Of a stretch of 64,000 nt of DNA, positions 58,588-64,000 are shown piece after piece. How positions within the stretch are numbered: the first letter of the stretch is position 1; each line of letters begins with the position of its first letter. Origin of the DNA: Cryptomeria japonica (Eukaryota > Streptophyta > Pinopsida > Cupressales > Cupressaceae); the NCBI RefSeq assembly GCF_030272615.1, contig NC_081411.1, positions 208,846,244 through 208,910,243 on the forward strand. Reading direction: 5' to 3'. The position numbers and the translations under genes are program-made. A model generated the notes under the pieces. That model was not told where the DNA came from. It ran no database searches and worked only from the letters and a program-made list of their open reading frames with translations.

Positions 58588-59055
58588 TTAAGTTATATTA
58601 ATAATAGGGCAATTCTTGCGAATATGCCCCTCTTTCCTGTAGAGAAAGCACACATTCACCCCACCAAGGATTTCAACAGGGCATACAACAACTTCGGATT
58701 CGAGATTAATATTAACTGTTTTGGGGAAATCACAACTAGGGTTAATTGATATCAATACCCTAGCATCCAAATGTGGAATAAGCGAGGATGAATTATCCAC
58801 TTGAATAGCTTTTCCTATCAGTTCCATGATTTGGGGTATGAATATCCACAATAGTGGAGGCACTTCTCGAATTAAAACCCATCTAAGGCACGAGAGTGTA
58901 ATAATATCTTCATTGGCCGCTTCCGGTGACCATTCTAGGGCATAAAATGTGCATTTTCCGACAGACCAATATTGTTTACTAAGCACTTCTTTTCTGCATT
59001 TTATGATCTTTAAAGAAGATTGACTAGATGTTGACACTGTCAATTTTTGAGACAA
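58588..59055 (-). pseudogene. LINE ORF1 N-terminal region, copy 3 (frameshifted)
   Basis: ATG at 59055 and an open frame through the DUF4283-like part. In the zinc knuckle the second Cys is replaced (CFLYRKEGHIRKNC), which would abolish the CCHC site. A small insertion near 58595 (TTATATTAATAATAGG) causes a premature stop just after it. Confidence 0.7.
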
Positions 59056-59110
59056 TTTGTCACCTCTATATACCCAAATAGGGCCAATTCAAGCCACCAA
59101 GATAAGGTCC

Positions 59111-60727
59111 AGTCTACTGAAGATGTCATGAAAGAAGTAGGACACTACTCTCCACTAAATAGAAGGATAAAAGGTCCCATTTATAGAGGCAAGTTGATGT
59201 TGTAAATCCTAACGTAGGAAATACATTAGCATCGTGATAGGCTAACAATATTCTTGAGATTATGTGGATAAACTTTTATACACTAGGTCACCGTAAGAAA
59301 AGGGTTAACAACAACTTTCAGGGGATGATTTTGTAATTTTAGACAATCTAGGGACACTAGTGCACACATGGGACACTAGTAGAGATCCACACTAGAATAC
59401 TAGGCTAGTGTCACAATTCAGTATAAGAGTCTAGGTTTGGCACTAGAGTCCTGATAGGTAATGATGAACATTCTATTCAAGCATTGTTGTCATGAGAAAT
59501 AAGAATTTTTTAGCCAGGGGTCAATAACCAAGATACTGCAAATATAAAGGAAATACCTGTAAAGGTATATGACGGTACAAGAGTTTGAAGATTGATAAAA
59601 ATTGACTTAGGAGAAGAAATTGACAATGAATCTCCTAAGTGATAGACATCTATAAAATATGAAAGGTGAATATCATAAGGTTTTTAGTAACCACAATAAT
59701 ACTCCCAACTCTTGACATTAATGAAGGAATGAAAGGATACGCAAATACAATACATTTTGGAATTTGTGACACTCTACATCAATCTAAAAGAGGGTTTGAA
59801 TTGAGCAAATTTTTTTACTTTGCTATTTAAAATGTCATTAGTACACATGATGAATGTAAAGTGGATCGACAAGACCATCCAAGATGACAAAAAATTATAT
59901 TATATTTATTTTCACCCCAAAAATAGGTTCTTAAATTTATTTATTATACAAAAGCAACTTGATCGATTTAGAAAAAAATATTCTTGGCTCAAATACCAAG
60001 ACATAAAAATAAATACATGAGAAACTACATATTCCATTCAATTAAATACCCTCTATGAGAGATATATAATAAATAAAATTATAATTTAAATTAAAAGAGG
60101 ACTTAAAGGTTCTTTGAATATAAACCTACATTTCATTAAATCAATTGAGGAGAGTAAATAATACACAAGAAAGAATCTTCTTAACATCCCAACCCACTAT
60201 CCTCCAAACCTGAATGATGGTATCTATGATACCTAGCACACGGAATAAAAGCATCCACTCCATTCATGCTAGGAAATAATGACAAGACAAAAAAAATTGT
60301 CCTCTTCCCTTTCTAAAAATAACAATCACTAATTACAGTATGTCTAGTTATCAAAAAATAGTAAATGAAGATGTATGGGTACATCATGAATAATGTCCAT
60401 TGTGATGATTTGTTTAAATAAGAATTAATATAAAATTAATGAAGGATATTTTAAATATATTAAAGGAGGAATCACAAAATGGGCTTTGGAGGATATCATC
60501 TTAGCAGTTTCATAATTTTTTTGTGGTTCAATCACAAGTAAGACTATGGACCTTTTAATTGGAAAATGGAGGATAGTGGTGGAATATTGGAAAGGCAATT
60601 ATCAATATTAGAATACAATATTGTCCCTCTCTTGGCATGGGATTTTGGATTCCCAAGAGTTGCATTAGAATGTGGTTTTGATTTAAGTTGAGTTTTGCTT
60701 CATTTTTTGCAATCACTTTTTTATTTT
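59111..60727. repeat. Diverged repeat left of Copia copy D
   Basis: The tandem-duplicate counterpart of 47251-48880, with a ~22-base loss near 59433 (CTAGGTTTATTGTCAAT... missing). It ends with the target duplication ATTTT at 60723-60727. No genes are present. Confidence 0.8.
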
Positions 60728-61936
60728 TGTGAGATTTTGCCAAGATCAAGAGGCAATGGAAAGCACAAATAAGAGAGAAAAAAATAGATGATATAAATAA
60801 ACTTTATTCTATCAATAAAATACTGATCAACTGGATCATCAATCGTTACATATAATGAATATGAGCCTGCTTATATAGGCAAGGCTATATGGATATGTGA
60901 GCACAAAAACATGACATGTGGCTCAATAAGAAACAAGGGTAGGTAGGAAATAGGTGTGGGTAGGTAAGAGAAACAATATAATAGTCCACATAAGGTGGAT
61001 CACCCACTGAATGTGGAGTGTGACAACAAGAACAATACCATAAAAGGTGGAAATTCTCCTACACACACTATCCTAATGTGGCACAAACACCCAAGTGTCT
61101 CATACCCAAACTACTATGAAATGCATTTCCTAAGTAAGCTTAAGTAAGGTGTAATGATAGCCAAGATGAATAATTATTTAGACCAACACCCCCCCATAAG
61201 TGCAACTTAGGGGAATGCACTTAAGTCTACGATACAACTAGGCAATGCAAGATGGGTGCCAGATACTAGGCCATGTTAGGTACCCATGTACAAATGAAAA
61301 TACATGCAAACCAATGCAATAAAATCTCTCACAAAGCAGGGAAAGAGAGAAAACCCAAAGGGAAAAAACCCTCCCCCAAAAGAGAGGTGAAAACTAGATG
61401 CAAACAACTGTCATAGAATTATGTGAAAGAAAAAACCCCATGTGGGGAAAAATTCCCCCCCATATGAGAGAAGAAGAAGAGAGACTAGGAAGCCCCCCCT
61501 CAATGTGGAATCTGCACCAATGATAGAAGGTCGAAGATGAATGAAGAAAATTCTCCATGAACACCGAACCACATTCCTCCCCTTAGGAAGAAACAAAAAC
61601 AAAGGTGGATCCAAAAAATCTCCCCAACCATTAAGGGAAGATGAAGAAAAAATACTTATGATGAAAGGAATCTCTGAAAAACTGCTCAAGTGTCCCCATG
61701 TTGATGCTGAAAGGTACCCCCTCCAAAGGTGGTAAACTGTGCCACATTGCTGAGAAAGGCACTTCAATATCTAGTGGAGAATAATGTAGAACAATGTGCA
61801 AAGACTCATTTGTCTCCTCAAACAAATAAAGAGACCTCCTCCAAGTGCTGTACAAAAGTATCCACAATCATGTCAACCTCTAAAGATTGATCATGTAGAG
61901 AATGCAGAAGAGGGTTAGAGTGATCGCTCGCAACAA

Positions 61937-62800
61937 TCAAAGAAGGATCATATTCATCAAAGAAAGATGAATTTCATCAATGGTGTCTCCCAAATCTACA
62001 ATGTAGGAGTCCACAAACAAACCCACAATGTCTATCAAGTAGGTATCCCAGTCAACTGAAGCTGGAAGACATGAAATATCCTGCTGCACTAAATCATAAG
62101 AAGGCAAAACTGTCGCACTAGCTGCATCATCAGGTGCAATAGGTGGCGTGATATCAATAGGAGGAGATGATATGCAAGGCTCAAGAACGGGTTCACATGT
62201 GAGAATCCCCAAGTTCAAATGCCCAAAGTTCTCCTCAAAATCTGAATCATCAATATAGGAAGAATCAACCTCATCAATAGGACCAAAATCTGAAAAAGAG
62301 TACAACCGAGATGCATAATCAACTACCCCAGTCACAATGATAGCTCCACTCTCCAAGTCTCTAATGATAATTGAATCAGGTGTAAACTCCACAGTTTTCC
62401 TAGTTGGCCCATGTGTGATTTGATAGATGGAAAGAAGATTATTTGTCAAGTAGGGTACACACAACACATCATTGAAGGAGTTATCCCCAATGGCAATAGA
62501 TCCTTCCCCAAGAACATCCATTTATGTATGATTACCCATCAAAATATGCGGCATGTGGCAAGGCTCAAATGTAGAAAACATAGAATGCGAAGATGCCATA
62601 TGATGAGAAGCCCCTGACTCTAGAAGCCATCTTATTGAATCATGACTTGTAGTAGCACAAAGAGCTTGTCCCTTTCCTTTATCTGTCCCAAAAGAGTGAT
62701 CCATTCCTTTATCTTTGGAAGAAGAAGCCGATGTAGACATTCTAGAAGGTAGGTTGATTCTATTATTCTCAAGAAGATTCTTCAACTCATCAATATCCTT
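61937..62800 (-). pseudogene. Copia protease plus acidic C-terminal domain, copy D
   Basis: The protease part runs from about 62785 to 62521. Its active site has changed from DSGASHH (copy A) to ESGASHH, which replaces the catalytic Asp. It continues after a stop at ~62521 as FNDVLCVPYLTNNLLS. The same frame then enters an element-specific acidic domain of ~150 residues (DEVDSSYIDDSDFEENFGHLN... to DLGDTIDEIHLS), ending near 61937. In ordinary Copia elements the GAG-pre-integrase and integrase domains would be here. The acidic domain has no recognised family. Confidence 0.65.
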
Positions 62801-63617
62801 CTTATAACAATGATGTTCATCATGTCCTGACTTCTTGCAATATCCACAAAAAATATTGTCCTTAAAATATTTCCTCTTAGGTGAGAATGGTGAATCAACT
62901 TGTTGTGGAGCAGAAGATTGTGCTCCATCTTGTTATGGTTTTGACTTAGGTTGCTTGTGATTATTACCTTTTCCTTGATTACTTTGATTCCCTTTATTTG
63001 CCACCAAAGCTTGTGACTTTGAAGATTTGAGAATCCCCATCGTGGTGAACTTAGATTGCTCAAGTATAAAAATCTCCATGAATGAATCAAATGAGGGAGA
63101 AGTATATGAGGAACCTTGAGCTAAACTATGTGTGTGAAAGATACAAAGGCTGCATACTCTGAAGGAAGCTTGTCCAACAAGTTATAAACCAATTGAGCAT
63201 CCTTTTTTGTTAATTCCACAATCCTTTAGCTTTTCTCTTAATTTAGTTGCTTTTGTGACATAATCTTGGATTGTATCAAAATCCTTGGGATCCAAAGTTG
63301 TGAGTTCACTATCAATCTTGTAGCCCTTAATCTCATCAACTTGACCATACAATTTCTGAAAAAATATCCCAAGCCTCTTTAATTGTTGTACACTTATCAA
63401 TGTGATAAATGAGGTCATCTGATACATACTTTCTAAGAGTTCCAAGTGCCATAGAATTCTTAGTAAGACATTGAATTTGAGAATTAGGATCATCCTTAGG
63501 ATTAGGCGGTGTTGTAATAGTTTCATTTACATAATGAATGAGTCCTTTTTCCATTAGTTTACTCCATGCATTAGACTTCCATGATGAATAATTATGAGGA
63601 GTTAAAAGTGAAAATTT
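62801..63617 (-). pseudogene. gag: Gag and zinc knuckle, copy D (frameshifted)
   Basis: Gag begins MGSPKFSLLTPHNYSSW at about 63629 and is broken at the same A-run (near 63362) and again near 63182 as in copy C. The region encoding the knuckle (62805-62850) is still legible as C..CKKSGHDEHHC but shifted relative to its surroundings by a small deletion. The stretch rich in N, K and Q upstream of the knuckle (NKGNQSNQGKG-like) is as in copy A. Confidence 0.7.
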
Positions 63618-64000
63618 AGGAGAACCCATAGGACCAAAAAGAAAAAACACAAGATAGAGAGAGGCACAATCACACAAGACACCCCCCCCCAAATTCTCAA
63701 TCAAGAAACCCCCCCAAAAAGGTGGTTTGGCACTTTATACTTAGTGCGTATACAATGGGCCACTTGCAAAACAAGGCAAAGTGGACTTTTGATTTCAATT
63801 TAAAACTTCTCAAAATGAGATATAAGAGACTTCAATAAATACTGTTAGTGCTCTAAACTGAGATCCATGCAAAATACAAGTAGCAAATATGCTAAGAATG
63901 GCCAAATAATGAATTACAATTTTTACTCAAAATCACTGCAAATAGATGGCAGATTATGGAAGTAGATGAAAAAATATGCACTTAAAAAAAAAATGGCACC

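Larger units (their letters stand above)
56170..59110 (-). mobile_element. LINE 5' half, copy 3
   Basis: Minus-strand LINE matching 44301-47250. It contains a linker (56170-56517, longer open frame than in the other copies: MCEAKIQDNPCSIAQKVALARVSLRKHQ), endonuclease, ORF1 tail and ORF1 core. RT is absent, as in copy 2. Confidence 0.8.
60728..64000 (-). mobile_element. Copia-like element, copy D (fuller gag-protease version, cut by window end)
   Basis: 3' LTR 60728-61188 (461 bp), polypurine tract (C7 on plus) at 61189, a 3' untranslated region, C-terminal acidic domain, protease, zinc knuckle, gag, and part of the leader. The 5' LTR should lie roughly 450 bases beyond the window end. Protease and knuckle are retained here but absent from copy C. 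The coding order gag-knuckle-protease-acidic tail is followed directly by untranslated sequence and the LTR. No integrase or RT is present, so the family itself, not only this copy, appears to lack them. Confidence 0.85.

Overview
The window looks like a slice of a large, repeat-packed, AT-rich plant nuclear genome, most likely a gymnosperm or other large-genome land plant. This is inferred from plant-type Copia LTR elements with initiator-Met-tRNA primer sites, a plant L1-type LINE, a plant F-box/Kelch gene of the KISS ME DEADLY type, and long interstitial arrays built from degenerate Arabidopsis-type telomere words (CCCTAA/CCCTAAA). No species is claimed. Only one convincing intact protein-coding gene is present; nearly everything else is transposable element, decayed reading frame or segmental duplication.

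Layout. (1) 1-2169: a telomere-word satellite, then a ~305-bp AT-rich tandem pair ending in a 138-bp hairpin. The whole block recurs at 34577-36715. (2) 2172-4791: truncated minus-strand Copia-like element (protease, zinc knuckle, gag, 5' LTR), followed by non-coding flank to 7241. (3) 7696-21482: a minus-strand LINE split by an 8.15-kb plus-strand LTR element (10608-18761) with a perfect GGAAG target duplication. (4) 21483-25490: a second copy of the Copia 5' LTR and its flank. (5) 27379-28353: the F-box/Kelch gene, with a duplicated 3' tail at 29941-30568. (6) 31966-35690: the main telomere-word satellite, with a ~1.15-1.2-kb higher-order period and a 79-bp foldback element. (7) 36716-42201: mostly unassigned sequence, a LINE endonuclease fragment and a GC-rich island. 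(8) 42202-64000: a copy of the LTR-element/LINE junction, followed by a complete Copia-like element (48881-52175, TSD ATTTT). This assembly is then repeated in tandem from 55594 to beyond the window end, with a unit of about 11.87 kb.

How the parts relate. One history explains most of the window. A LINE was hit by an LTR element, and a neighbouring locus was hit by a small gag-protease-only Copia element. The composite was then copied several times, with internal deletions. The Copia insertion with the same right flank occurs four times (A 2172, B 21483, C 48881, D 60728, the last cut by the window end). The LTR/LINE junction occurs three times (18761/18762, 44300/44301, 56169/56170). B and C are nearly identical by eye, A is more diverged, and C and D are the tandem pair. 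Neither LTR element shows an integrase or reverse transcriptase, so both look non-autonomous. All identity judgements are by eye; no alignments were run.
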